A stretch of DNA of 64,000 nucleotides. Source: Bradyrhizobium cenepequi (lineage in GTDB: Bacteria > Pseudomonadota > Alphaproteobacteria > Rhizobiales > Xanthobacteraceae). Of this stretch, positions 33,136-41,948 are shown in pieces; the stretch's first letter is position 1, and every line of letters starts with the position of its first letter. Below the pieces are notes generated by a model that made no database searches, was not told the DNA's origin, and saw nothing but the letters and a program-made list of their open reading frames with translations. The position numbers and the translations under genes are program-made. The stretch is from NCBI RefSeq assembly GCF_020329485.1, contig NZ_JAGKJI010000028.1:1-64000 (forward strand). Direction: 5' to 3'.

Positions 33136-34560
33136 ATGACCGATCGGAGCCAGATTGCCGTGCCCGCCATCAGCCGCCATTATCGCGTTCCAATCGCCTT
33201 TGAGGCCGACGTCGTTGTCGTTGGCGGCGGTCCCGGCGGATTCGCTGCCGCGCTGCAGGCGGCACGGATGGGCGCACGCACGATCATGGTCGAGCGCTTC
33301 GACATGCCAGGCGGCGTGCATACCTCGGGTCTGCAGGGCGCCGCCGACGCCGGCATCGGCGGCATCCACACCGAGCTGATGGAGCGGTTCGCCGCAGAAG
33401 GCCACATCTACACCGCGACAGAGAGCACTCATTCCGGTTGGGCCGGCAATCCGCTTTCGCACTACGAGCGCAAGAAGCCACCCGGCAGCCCCTTCCGGCG
33501 GATGTCGTTCAATCCGGAAGGCGCCGGCTGCGTGATGGCAACAATGCTCAAGCAGGCTGGGGTCAACGCGCTGTACGGCACCACCTTCGTCGATGCGATC
33601 GTGGAGCACGATGGCCCCGGCGACGGCACGATCAAGGCCATTCTGGTCGAGAACGCCAGCGGCCTCCAAGCCATCGCTGGCAAGATCTTCATCGAGGGTA
33701 GCGGCACCGGCGAACTGGTCGCGCGCTCCGGCGCGCCGTTCGTCCGCGGCGGCGGCCCGCAACCACATGGCAACGGCTGGGACGGCGTCGAACGGCCGAT
33801 CCCCGGCGGGCTGTTGTGGATCATGAACGGCATCGACCTGAAGCGCCTGACCGCGCATCAGGAGACGGCCAAGGATCCTGTGCTGCAAAAGGTGATGGCG
33901 GAAGCCGCTGCCGCCGGCGACCTGCCGGAGGGCGTGTATCGACCGCGGATGGCGGGCGGGGATGTCTATGGCGAAGCCTATATCGGGCATCCAACGCTCG
34001 ACATGAGCCCCATGACGGCCGACGGCACCTATGTGCTGTGGCAGAACGTGCCCTATGAATGGGCGCTACACATGGACGACAACGTGGTCGATCACGCCAG
34101 GGCGAAACGCGAGCTCCGCGGATTCATCAATGCCGAAGCGCAGTTTCTGCGCAAATACGTGCCCGGATTCGAAAATGCGACGATCGCCAATATCGGACGC
34201 TTCGTCGGCGTGCGCGACGGCCGCCATCCGATCGGCGAATACGTGGTCAATATCGAGGACGTGCGAGCCGGCCGTCGCTTCCGCGACGCGATCAGCGCAC
34301 CGATGACCAAGACATTCTTCTGGGAAGGTTTCCAAAAGCACGAATTCGAGGTGCCGTTCCGCAGTTTCCTTCCGAAGAAGATCAACAACATGATCCTGAC
34401 CGGCGCTTCGTTGTCGTTCGAATACCGCACCTTGTTCATGGTGATGCGCAACTTTCCCTGGTGCACGCAGACCGGGGAGATCTCCGGCTACGCCGCCGCG
34501 CGCTGCATCGAGAAAAAGATCAAGCCGAAGGAGCTTGAGTGGACCACGCCGTATTTCTAA
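33136..34560 (+). CDS. FAD-dependent oxidoreductase (PF12831-like), substrate unknown
   Basis: A 474-residue flavoprotein. The FAD-binding fold EADVVVVGGGPGGFAAALQA (about 24-43) is followed by ERFDMPGGVHTSGLQGAADAG, a G-rich flavin-contact loop. A second contact is at GKIFIEGSGTGELVARSGAP. The C-terminal part includes NIGRFVGVRDGRHPIGEYVV and the end block TQTGEISGYAAARCIEK. No signal peptide is present, so it acts in the cytoplasm. It ends an operon whose other members import a small organic solute, so oxidation of the imported compound is the natural hypothesis. No reductase or ferredoxin partner is nearby. Confidence 0.85.
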   Translation: MTDRSQIAVPAISRHYRVPIAFEADVVVVGGGPGGFAAALQAARMGARTIMVERFDMPGGVHTSGLQGAADAGIGGIHTELMERFAAEGHIYTATESTHSGWAGNPLSHYERKKPPGSPFRRMSFNPEGAGCVMATMLKQAGVNALYGTTFVDAIVEHDGPGDGTIKAILVENASGLQAIAGKIFIEGSGTGELVARSGAPFVRGGGPQPHGNGWDGVERPIPGGLLWIMNGIDLKRLTAHQETAKDPVLQKVMAEAAAAGDLPEGVYRPRMAGGDVYGEAYIGHPTLDMSPMTADGTYVLWQNVPYEWALHMDDNVVDHARAKRELRGFINAEAQFLRKYVPGFENATIANIGRFVGVRDGRHPIGEYVVNIEDVRAGRRFRDAISAPMTKTFFWEGFQKHEFEVPFRSFLPKKINNMILTGASLSFEYRTLFMVMRNFPWCTQTGEISGYAAARCIEKKIKPKELEWTTPYF

Positions 34561-34666
34561 GACGGAAGTGGTCGACGACGTGGCGTAAGAAGGCGGTGCG
34601 ATGCTTTGGCGTCTTGGCAACTACCGCTGCAAGGTCTAAGCATTTGCCGAGCGCACAGAGGTTTCG

Positions 34667-35467
34667 ATGACCTCAGAATTCAACGTCCAGAACGCCGCCG
34701 GCTATGAGCAGCTCATGGGCCGTTGGAGCCAGAAACTCGCGCCCATGTTCATTGACTTTGCGGGGGTTGCCGACGGCGAAAAGATTCTCGACGTTGGCTG
34801 CGGGACCGGTAGCCTGACCTTCGCGCTCACCAGGTCCGCCGACCTTCGCGAGATTGCCGCGATCGACTATTCGCCAGTCTTTGTCGAGGAAGCCATCCGG
34901 CGCAACATCGATCCGCGGATAAAGATCCGGCAGGCGGATGCGTGCGCGTTACCCTTCGAGGATGGCGCATTCGATCGCGCCTTGGCGCTGCTCGTGCTGC
35001 ACTTCGTTCCAGAAGCCGGCAAAGCCGTCGCCGAGATGCGCCGCGTCGTTCGGTCGGGCGGCGTGGTCGCGGCGACCGTGTGGGATCATCTCGGTGGCAT
35101 GCCCGGCATGCGTATGATGGTCGACACGGTGGCGGCACTCAGCGAAGCCGGCCGTGAGCTGCGCAATCGCTATTGCTTCCAGCCAATGATGCAGCCGGGC
35201 GAAATGAAGAGGACGTTCGTTGAGCAGGGGCTCGCGGACGTAACGGACGTGGAGCTGATGGTCCGCATGGATTACCTCAGCTTCGACGACTACTGGGCGC
35301 CGATCGCCGCAGGCGAGGGGCCACTCGGCAAGTATATGGCAACGCTCGACGCCGCCGAGCGAGCGCGCACCACCGCCGCTGTGCGCGATGCCTACGAGGC
35401 CGGCCGGCCCGATGGCCCGAGGTCCTTCGCGAACGTCGCGTGGGCTTGCCGAGGTGTCGTTCCCTAG
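34667..35467 (+). CDS. Class I SAM-dependent methyltransferase
   Basis: A 266-residue protein with motif I ILDVGCGTGSLTFAL (about 41-55), acidic motif II IAAIDYSPVFVEEA, motif III RQADACALPFEDGAFDRALA and LLVLHFVPEAGKAVAEMRRV. This is a Methyltransf_11/25 type with unknown acceptor, which could be a quinone, lipid or small metabolite. GAGG precedes the ATG. It is downstream of the flavin oxidoreductase by 106 bp on the same strand, but it has its own leader and may not belong to that operon. Confidence 0.85.
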   Translation: MTSEFNVQNAAGYEQLMGRWSQKLAPMFIDFAGVADGEKILDVGCGTGSLTFALTRSADLREIAAIDYSPVFVEEAIRRNIDPRIKIRQADACALPFEDGAFDRALALLVLHFVPEAGKAVAEMRRVVRSGGVVAATVWDHLGGMPGMRMMVDTVAALSEAGRELRNRYCFQPMMQPGEMKRTFVEQGLADVTDVELMVRMDYLSFDDYWAPIAAGEGPLGKYMATLDAAERARTTAAVRDAYEAGRPDGPRSFANVAWACRGVVP

Positions 35468-35500
35468 CCGGCCACCGAGATGAGGGGTAACCCGAATAAC

Positions 35501-35526
35501 AAAAGGCGCCCCATGTGGAGCGCCTT
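35501..35526 (-). terminator. Intrinsic terminator after glnA
   Basis: On the minus strand AAAGGCGC and GCGCCTTT form an 8-bp stem around a 10-nt loop, followed by TG and a moderately T-rich stretch. It lies 25 bp past the glnA stop and could also serve the methyltransferase gene from the other side. Confidence 0.65.
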
Positions 35527-35550
35527 TCGCATTGTTGCGGCAGTGAAAGC

Positions 35551-36960
35551 TTACTGCGAATAATACATGTCGAACTCGACCGGATGCGGGGTCATTTCGA
35601 ATCGTTCGACTTCGGTCATCTTGAGTTCGATGTAGGCATCGATGAAGTCGTCGTCGAACACGCCGCCGGCCTTCAGGAAGGCGCGGTCCTTGTCGAGGTT
35701 TTCGAGGGCCTCGCGCAGGCTGCCGCACACGGTCGGGATCTGCTTCAGCTCTTCCTTCGGCAGGTCGTAGAGGTCCTTGTCCATCGCCGGGCCCGGATCG
35801 AGCTTGTTCTTGACGCCGTCGAGGCCCGCCATCAGCATCGCGGCGAAGCCGAGATAGGGGTTGGCCATCGGATCAGGGAAGCGGACTTCGACGCGCTTGG
35901 CCTTTGGCGAAGCCGTGTACGGGATGCGGCAGGAGGCCGAGCGGTTGCGCGCGGAGTAAGCGAGCAGCACGGGGGCCTCATAGCCCGGCACCAGGCGCTT
36001 GTAGGAGTTGGTGGAAGGATTCGTGAAGGCGTTGATCGCCTTGGCGTGCTTGATGATGCCGGCGATGTAGGAGAGGCAGATCTCCGAGAGGTCGGAATAC
36101 TTGTTGCCGGCGAACACCGGCTTGCCTTCCTTCCAGATCGACTGGTGGCAGTGCATGCCCGAGCCGTTGTCGCCATAGACCGGCTTCGGCATGAAGGTGG
36201 CGGTCTTGCCGTAAATGTGCGCGACCTGGTGGATGCAGTATTTGTAGATCTGCATCTGGTCGGCCATCAGCGTCATCGTGTCGAACTTCATCCCGAGCTC
36301 GTGCTGGGCGGAAGCGACCTCGTGGTGATGCTTCTCGACCTTGACGCCCATCTTGGCCATGGCGCCGAGCATTTCCGAGCGCATGTCCTGTACCGAGTCC
36401 TGCGGCGGGACCGGGAAATAGCCGCCCTTGGTGCGGATGCGGTGGCCGAGATTGCCGCCTTCATATTCGGTGTCGGAGTTGGTCGGCAATTCCGAGGAGT
36501 CGAGCCTGAAGCCGGTGTTGTAGGGGGTGGATGAGAAGCGGACGTCGTCGAACACGAAGAACTCGGCCTCCGGGCCGAAATAGACGGTGTCGCCGATGCC
36601 CATCGACTTCACCATGGCTTCCGCCTTCTTCGCCATGCCACGTGGATCGCGGTTATAGGGCTCGCCGGTGGTCGGCTCGAGCACGTCGCAAATGATGACC
36701 ATCGTGGTCTCGGCGAAGAACGGGTCGATCGTCGCGGTGACGGGATCGGGCATCAGACACATGTCGGACTCGTTGATCGCTTTCCAGCCCGCGATCGAGG
36801 AGCCGTCGAACATCTGGCCCTCGGCGAAGGTGTCCTCTTCGATCATGCCGACGTCGAAGGTCACGTGCTGCCACTTGCCGCGCGGATCGGTGAAGCGAAG
36901 ATCGACGTATTTGACGTCGTTGTCCTTGATCGATTTCAGGACGTCTTTGGCGGTCTTCAT
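35551..36960 (-). CDS. glnA: Glutamine synthetase type I
   Basis: A 469-residue enzyme making glutamine from glutamate, ammonia and ATP. It is a dodecamer in the cytoplasm and the entry point of ammonium assimilation. Seen are FDGSSIAGWKAINESDM, the metal-binding block GMHCHQSIWKEGKPVFAG, the ATP-site block NPSTNSYKRLVPGYEAPV and the adenylylation site DKDLYDLP with the target tyrosine at 398. GlnE-type covalent control by nitrogen status is therefore expected. AAAGGGA precedes the ATG. It follows glnB, the PII signal protein, on the same strand, the usual alphaproteobacterial pair. Confidence 0.97.
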   Translation of the reverse strand: MKTAKDVLKSIKDNDVKYVDLRFTDPRGKWQHVTFDVGMIEEDTFAEGQMFDGSSIAGWKAINESDMCLMPDPVTATIDPFFAETTMVIICDVLEPTTGEPYNRDPRGMAKKAEAMVKSMGIGDTVYFGPEAEFFVFDDVRFSSTPYNTGFRLDSSELPTNSDTEYEGGNLGHRIRTKGGYFPVPPQDSVQDMRSEMLGAMAKMGVKVEKHHHEVASAQHELGMKFDTMTLMADQMQIYKYCIHQVAHIYGKTATFMPKPVYGDNGSGMHCHQSIWKEGKPVFAGNKYSDLSEICLSYIAGIIKHAKAINAFTNPSTNSYKRLVPGYEAPVLLAYSARNRSASCRIPYTASPKAKRVEVRFPDPMANPYLGFAAMLMAGLDGVKNKLDPGPAMDKDLYDLPKEELKQIPTVCGSLREALENLDKDRAFLKAGGVFDDDFIDAYIELKMTEVERFEMTPHPVEFDMYYSQ

Positions 36961-37050
36961 GAGTATCCCTTTTGACTTTGCGGGTCGGTTTCCGGGTGAG
37001 CGACGTTATTCTCGCGTTTGGCGAATTGGTGCGATGACGCAAACGAAATC

Positions 37051-37069
37051 AGGCCGCCAAAGGCAGCCT
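37051..37069 (-). terminator. Hairpin between glnB and glnA, weak terminator or attenuator
   Basis: On the minus strand AGGCTGCC-TTT-GGCGGCCT makes an 8-bp stem with one G-U pair, followed by GATTTCGTTT, a poor T-tract. It lies 42 bp after the glnB stop and may set the ratio of glnB to glnA message. Confidence 0.4.
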
Positions 37070-37110
37070 TATTCTATTCTTGGGTCGCAAGATTCCGGAT
37101 AGCACCCGGC

Positions 37111-37449
37111 CTAAATAGCGTCCAGCCCGGATTCGCCGGTCCGGATGCGGATCGCTTCCTCGATATTGGAAACGAAGATCTTGCCGTCGCCGATGCGGCC
37201 GGTCTGGGCCGCGCGGCGGATCGCATCGATCGCCTTCTCGACCAGGTCATCACCGATCACGATCTCGATCTTCACCTTGGGCAGGAAGTCGACGATGTAT
37301 TCCGCGCCGCGATAAAGCTCGGCGTGACCCTTCTGTCGTCCAAACCCCTTGGCTTCCGTGACCGTGATGCCCTGAAGTCCGACTTCCTGGAGCGCCTCTT
37401 TCACCTCGTCGAGCTTGAACGGCTTGATGATGGCTTCGATTTTCTTCAC
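37111..37449 (-). CDS. glnB: Nitrogen regulatory protein PII
   Basis: A 112-residue trimeric signal protein that reports glutamine/2-oxoglutarate and energy status to GlnD, GlnE and NtrB targets. Start MKKIEAIIKPFKLDEVKEAL and the T-loop GHAELYRGAEYIVDFLPK with the uridylylation tyrosine at position 51 are present. The C-terminal signature is GRIGDGKIFVSNIEEAIRIRTGE. Position before glnA and a sigma-54 element about 145 bp upstream point to NtrC control. This is a normal full-length GlnB rather than an amtB-linked GlnK. Confidence 0.97.
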   Translation of the reverse strand: MKKIEAIIKPFKLDEVKEALQEVGLQGITVTEAKGFGRQKGHAELYRGAEYIVDFLPKVKIEIVIGDDLVEKAIDAIRRAAQTGRIGDGKIFVSNIEEAIRIRTGESGLDAI

Positions 37450-37594
37450 TGAGGGCCTCCCGGGCAGTTCCAGAATACAAAGTGCAGGTGTGTTCGATGC
37501 GCGCGGCGCAGTCGGTTCGATCCTTCAACTTCCAGCGGAGCCGGAAACGCCCGTCGGGCCGCGCGGTGCGGCCGTCCTGAGCGGCTTCCTCAAA

Positions 37595-37611
37595 AGCAGG
37601 GTCTATGCCAA
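37595..37611 (-). promoter_or_regulatory. Sigma-54 promoter of glnB
   Basis: On the minus strand TTGGCATAGACCCTGCT matches the -24/-12 consensus (YTGGCACG-N4-TTGCW). GG and GC are exactly 10 bp apart, as required by RpoN. It lies about 145 bp before glnB. A TTGGTGTGCAA stretch at 37723-37733 resembles half of an NtrC site and is much weaker evidence. Bradyrhizobium glnB is known for NtrC-dependent tandem promoters. The remaining 37450-37804 gap holds no gene that I can support. Confidence 0.7.
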
Positions 37612-37804
37612 CTTGTAAACGTCCCTGATTTCGGAATGTTATCAGCCTTTTAACGCGCAGACAGACAAGGTTGGACTGAGCGCCCATGATACCGAAGCCT
37701 GAGAAATAGGCAAACGGATGAATTGGTGTGCAACCGCTAGGGGGAAGATGGACGCGAGCCGCCCGAGTTGCCTGTCGAAAAGGCTGTTAGATTGAGGATT
37801 CAGC

Positions 37805-39304
37805 ATGGAAGTCCTGACCACGGCTGAAATGGAACGCGCCGATCGGCTGACCATTGCCGAGGGCACGCCCGGCTTTGCGCTGATGATGAGTGCCGGCCAG
37901 GCCGTCGCCGAAGCCGCCATGGACCTGGCCGAGGAGGGACCGATCCTGGTGGTGGCAGGCCGCGGCAACAACGGCGGCGACGGCTTCGTTGCCGCCGCTG
38001 AACTCGCGGCACGCGGGCGGGAGGTCTCAGTCATCCTGTTGTGCGAGCGCGACAGCCTCAAGGGCGACGCGGCGCTCGCCGCACGCGGCTGGAAGTATCC
38101 GGTGCTGCCGTTCAACCCGCAGGCGATCGGAAAGCCCGCGCTGATCATCGATGCGCTGTTCGGCGCCGGGCTCGACCGTCCCGTGAAGGGCGAGCCCTAT
38201 GAGATGATCGAGTCCGTCAACGCCCATGGCGCGCCCGTGCTTGCCGTCGACCTGCCGAGCGGTATCAACGGCACCACCGGCGCCCCGATGGGGATTGCGA
38301 TCCGCGCCACCGAGACCGTGACTTTCTTCCGCCGCAAGCCGGCGCATCTCTTGCTGCCGGGGAGGGTGCATTGCGGCCGCGTGCGCGTCGCCGACATCGG
38401 CATCGATCCGAAGGTGCTCGAGGAAATCCGCCCCGCAACCTTCGAGAATGTTCCGTCGACTTGGCAGCACGCGTTCCCGGTGCCGAAGATCGACGGTCAC
38501 AAATATTCCCGCGGACACGTGCTTGCCGTCTCCGGCGATATCGCCGCTACCGGCGCCTCGCGGCTTGCCGCGCGCGGCGCGCTGCGGGCAGGAGCGGGCC
38601 TGGTGACGCTGGCCTCGCCCAGCGATGCGCTCACTGTGAACGCCGCGGCGCTGACGGCGGTGATGGTGCGCGCGGTCGACAATGTGATCCAGTTCGCTGA
38701 CCTCTTGAACGACAGGCGGCTCAACACGAGCATGATCGGGCCCGGCGCCGGCATTGGTCCGCGCACGCGCGATTTCGTCCACACCGCGCTCGCGGCCAAG
38801 CGTAACCTGGTGCTGGACGCTGACGCGCTGACCAGCTTTGCCGATGCGCCGGAGCGGTTGTTCGAGGCGATCAAGGCATCCGATGGCGCGGGTGTCGTGC
38901 TGACGCCGCATGAGGGCGAGTTCCCGCGGCTCTTCAGCGACATCAGCAACAAACATCCCGGTCGCTCCAAGCTCGAGCGCGTGCGCGCCGCCGCCGAGCG
39001 CTCCGGCGCGGTGGTATTGCTGAAGGGACCGGACACGGTGGTGGCCGCGCCCGATGGCCGCGCCACCATCGCCGCCAACGCGCCGCCATGGCTCGCCACC
39101 GCCGGCGCCGGCGACGTCTTGTCCGGCATCATCGCAGGGCTATTGGCGCAAAGCGTGCCCGCCTTCGAGGGCGCCAGCATCGGCGCCTGGATGCACGGTG
39201 AAGCCGCGGCGGAAGCGGGGCCGGGTCTGATCGCGGAAGACCTTCCCGAGACGCTGCCGCCGGTATTCCGCCGCGTGTATGATGGACTCGGGATTGAGTA
39301 TTGA
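37805..39304 (+). CDS. nnr: Bifunctional NAD(P)HX epimerase / ADP-dependent NAD(P)HX dehydratase
   Basis: This 499-residue fused repair enzyme restores NAD(P)H from its hydrated, damaged form. The N-terminal YjeF epimerase domain (1-210) has VAGRGNNGGDGFVAAAELA and AVDLPSGINGTTG. The C-terminal dehydratase (230-495) has HKYSRGHVLAVSGD, GPGAGIGPRTRD, LDADALTSFAD, LTPHEGEFPRLF, VVLLKGPDTVVAAP and GAGDVLSGIIAGLLAQ. The two domains are fused in E. coli NnrD/NnrE as well. It is divergent from glnB, and NAD(P)H maintenance fits no obvious neighbour. Confidence 0.95.
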   Translation: MEVLTTAEMERADRLTIAEGTPGFALMMSAGQAVAEAAMDLAEEGPILVVAGRGNNGGDGFVAAAELAARGREVSVILLCERDSLKGDAALAARGWKYPVLPFNPQAIGKPALIIDALFGAGLDRPVKGEPYEMIESVNAHGAPVLAVDLPSGINGTTGAPMGIAIRATETVTFFRRKPAHLLLPGRVHCGRVRVADIGIDPKVLEEIRPATFENVPSTWQHAFPVPKIDGHKYSRGHVLAVSGDIAATGASRLAARGALRAGAGLVTLASPSDALTVNAAALTAVMVRAVDNVIQFADLLNDRRLNTSMIGPGAGIGPRTRDFVHTALAAKRNLVLDADALTSFADAPERLFEAIKASDGAGVVLTPHEGEFPRLFSDISNKHPGRSKLERVRAAAERSGAVVLLKGPDTVVAAPDGRATIAANAPPWLATAGAGDVLSGIIAGLLAQSVPAFEGASIGAWMHGEAAAEAGPGLIAEDLPETLPPVFRRVYDGLGIEY

Positions 39305-39310
39305 GGGTGC

Positions 39311-39396
39311 TGTAGGATGGGTAGAGCGAAGCGAAACCCATCGATCTGCATCCGCGGCGGAGGTGATGGGTTTCGCTTCGCTCTACCCATCCTACA
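39311..39396. repeat. Palindromic interspersed repeat, family E (copy 2)
   Basis: A perfect 32-bp inverted repeat: the arm starting TGTAGGATGGGTAGAGCGAA (39311-39342) is mirrored at 39365-39396, around 22 unpaired bases. It exactly fills the gap between two convergent genes, the NAD(P)HX repair gene ending at 39304 and the enolase-type gene ending at 39399, and could terminate both. The loop sequence differs from copy 1 at 26644-26730 while the arms are nearly identical. Confidence 0.9.
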
Positions 39397-39398
39397 GA

Positions 39399-40485
39399 CT
39401 ACGTCACCTGATATTTCGCCACCGCCGGCTCGTTCCATTCGATCCCAAGACCCGGGCCGCGGGCGGTGACTGCGCCGTCGATGACCTCGGCCGGCTTGGC
39501 CAGGATGGCGCCGCCGAGATCGAGGAATTCGAGCCAATGCGCGGTCGGTGTCACCGCGAGCACATGTGCGCTTGCTTCCGCAAACAGATGGCTCGACATC
39601 GGGATCGAGGCGGCGTCGGCCTGGCCCGCAACCTGCAGCCAGCCGGTGATGCCGCCGACCTTCATCAGGTCGGGCATGATGAAATCGCTGGCGCCGACCG
39701 AAATCGCCTCGGCAAAGCCGCGCGGGAACCACCAGTTCTCGCCGGCCTGGATCGGGATGGCTGAGTCCATCCGGACACTGGCGTGGCCGGAGAGATTTTC
39801 CTGCGGCACCGGCTCCTCGACCCAATGCAGGTCATAGGGCGCAAGCCGGACGATGCGGCGCCTTGCTTCCGCCGGATCGAGCGACTGGTTGAAGTCGATC
39901 ATCAAGGGCGATGTCGGGGCCGATGACGGCCCGCACGCCCTTGACCACACGTTCGTCATTGGCGGCATCGCCGTCGCCGCCCTTGACCTTGATGCCGCGA
40001 AAACCCTGGTCGAGCGAGCGGCGGAGTGCCCGCTCATCGGCTGTGGGATCGACCACGCCATAGCTGTCATAGGCGGCGAGCGGGCGTGCCGAGCCGCCGA
40101 GCAACTCGACAACGGGCTTGTTCGCGACCTGCCCCAGCGCGTCCCAACAGGCCATGTCGAGGCCGGAGACGGCCATGCCGACCAGGCCCTGCCAGCCGAG
40201 CAAGCGGAATTTGGCGTCCATCGCTTTCATCAGGTCGAACGGGGCGACGGATTTCCCTGCGAGCTCGCGCCCGGTCTCCTCGATCAGGTGAACCAGCGGT
40301 TTAAGTGTGGGCTTGCTGTAGGCGAAGATGTAGGAATGGCCGGTAACACCCTGATCGGTTTCGACATCGATCAGGACCAGCGGCCCCGAATCGATCACGC
40401 CAAAGGCGTTCTTCACAGGACGCTTGATCGGCACGACCACGCCGCGCGCCTTGACGCTACGGATGGCTGGAATGGTTTGGCTCAT
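39399..40485 (-). pseudogene. Mandelate racemase/muconate lactonizing (enolase superfamily) gene with a frameshift
   Basis: The first part (40485 down to about 39905) reads SVKARGVVVPIKRPVKNAFG, GLDMACWDALGQV and the catalytic lysine block RGIKVKGGDGD. The rest reads in another frame: LMIDFNQSLDPAEARRRI, YDLHWVEEPVPQENL and QAGENWWFPRGFAEA, then SSHLFAEASAHVLAVTPTAH. Removing one A of the pair at 39904-39905 joins them into a full-length enzyme of about 361 residues with all metal and acid-base positions (K-x-K, D, E, E, H) intact. As written, the frame ends early after PHRPACAL. This may be a recent mutation or a base-calling error. If repaired, it would be a sugar-acid dehydratase or racemase-type enzyme. 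Confidence 0.85.
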
Positions 40486-40503
40486 GGTCGTTTCCCCTTG
40501 TTC

Positions 40504-41799
40504 TTATTCGACACTGTACCATCGGATCAGTCTTGGCGCCGCCCAGTCGGTCGCGACCTGTTCGACCAGGAAGCGGCCGGCATGCTCGGCCAGGAACGCG
40601 ATCCGCTGGGTTTGTCCGGGTTCGATCGCGAGCGTGTCCAGCCAGAACGGCTTCCAGCCGTCGTCGAGCCGGTCGAGCAGGCGGAAGTGATGGCCGTGAA
40701 GGTGGAAGACGGTCGCGATCGGCGCGCGGTTGGTTAGCGCCAGCACGACCGCGCGGCGGGTCTTGGCGCGGAAAGCGGGCGGCGTGGAGGAGGTGAAGCT
40801 GGCCGGGCTTGTCCAGCCGGCCGGCGTGCCGAGGACCAGTTCAAACCGCTGGGCATTCTTGAGGTCGAGCTGCGCTGGCAGGCCATTGGAGAGAAGCGGC
40901 GGTTCCGGTGACAGCGGGGTGGGGCGCAGTGGGGGCCCGCTGGAAAGCATGAGCCGCCCGATCGGGCGCGCCTCCTTGCCGTCGTGGAGCAGGATCGATG
41001 CGGTCGAGGCGGCATCGACAAAAGCATCGGCGCGTCCGCCAGGCGGTAACACGAGCGCGCCGTTGCGTGCGGGGAACGGCTCGGCCGGCTGGCCGTCGAT
41101 GGCCATGACGCGGACTTCGTGGCTCTCCAATTTCACCGCGAGCACAGTGCGTTGGGAGGCATTGATGAAGCGGAGCCGCAAGCGTTCATTGGCGCGTGCT
41201 GAGAGTTCAAATGAGGTCCGGCCGTTAAGAGTATAGACCGGCGTCGTATCCTTGGCGTCCGCGCCAGGCGCTGCCGCCGTGCCATCCGGTCGCAGCCGCC
41301 ATTCCTCGATCAGGAGCACCTCGTCGCGATCGACCGCGACCCGCTCGCTTTCCAGGATGACCAGTGGTTTTGCGCGCAATGGCCGCGCCTGGCTGTCGTT
41401 CAGAAGGCCAGGATCAAACAGGAATGTGCCGGCGTGGCGCAGCGGAAGCTGGAAGCTCTCCTTTGCCCCGGCGGCAAGCGGGGCCCGGGCGAGCAGGGGC
41501 TCTGCGGCGGCAGCACCGTCGATGCCCCGGCAGTGCAGGGCAAGCGGCGCAGGAAGATCGCTGCTGAGCGTCACGTCGAGCATCTCGCCGCGGCTCGTCC
41601 TGATGTCGTCGCTCCCGACCGACCAGATCGGTGTGCCCGCACCGTCCGGGCGCAGCGCCAGGCTGTCGGGCTTGACGGAGATGGCGAGCGAACGGCGGCC
41701 GTGCGCCGGGGACACGGAGGGAAGACCCACCTCCAATGCGGCGGCGCCCAGTCCGGCCAGCAGGGTGCGTCGATCGAGCATCGCAAAAAGGCTTGCCAT
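40504..41799 (-). CDS. Multicopper-oxidase family protein with degenerate copper sites
   Basis: A 431-residue protein with a twin-arginine signal (LDRRTLLAGLGAAALEVG), so it is probably periplasmic. It has three cupredoxin-like domains. Of the four copper motifs only HLHGHHF (366-372) is intact. The first, normally HWHG, reads LHCRG (88-92). The second, normally WYHSH, reads GTFLFDP (124-130). The fourth, normally HCHxxxHxxxGM, reads GRFLVEQVATDW (408-419) with no histidine or cysteine. A functional trinuclear centre seems impossible. ATG starts at 41817, 41799 and 41781 are all in frame; the signal peptide fits any of them. The frame continuing upstream through the tRNA is spurious. Confidence 0.8.
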   Translation of the reverse strand: MASLFAMLDRRTLLAGLGAAALEVGLPSVSPAHGRRSLAISVKPDSLALRPDGAGTPIWSVGSDDIRTSRGEMLDVTLSSDLPAPLALHCRGIDGAAAAEPLLARAPLAAGAKESFQLPLRHAGTFLFDPGLLNDSQARPLRAKPLVILESERVAVDRDEVLLIEEWRLRPDGTAAAPGADAKDTTPVYTLNGRTSFELSARANERLRLRFINASQRTVLAVKLESHEVRVMAIDGQPAEPFPARNGALVLPPGGRADAFVDAASTASILLHDGKEARPIGRLMLSSGPPLRPTPLSPEPPLLSNGLPAQLDLKNAQRFELVLGTPAGWTSPASFTSSTPPAFRAKTRRAVVLALTNRAPIATVFHLHGHHFRLLDRLDDGWKPFWLDTLAIEPGQTQRIAFLAEHAGRFLVEQVATDWAAPRLIRWYSVE

Positions 41800-41948
41800 C
41801 GTCCCGATCCGGACCATTTTTGCACCTGTGAGTCCAGCGGCCATTCGGCCGAGGGGACATGCAAAAAAGGCCATTTTTTTGCTGCGCGGGGGCGGGCTCA
41901 TGCTATAAGCCGCCGCCCGCGGCATCGCGGCCGGACATGATGCGCCAA

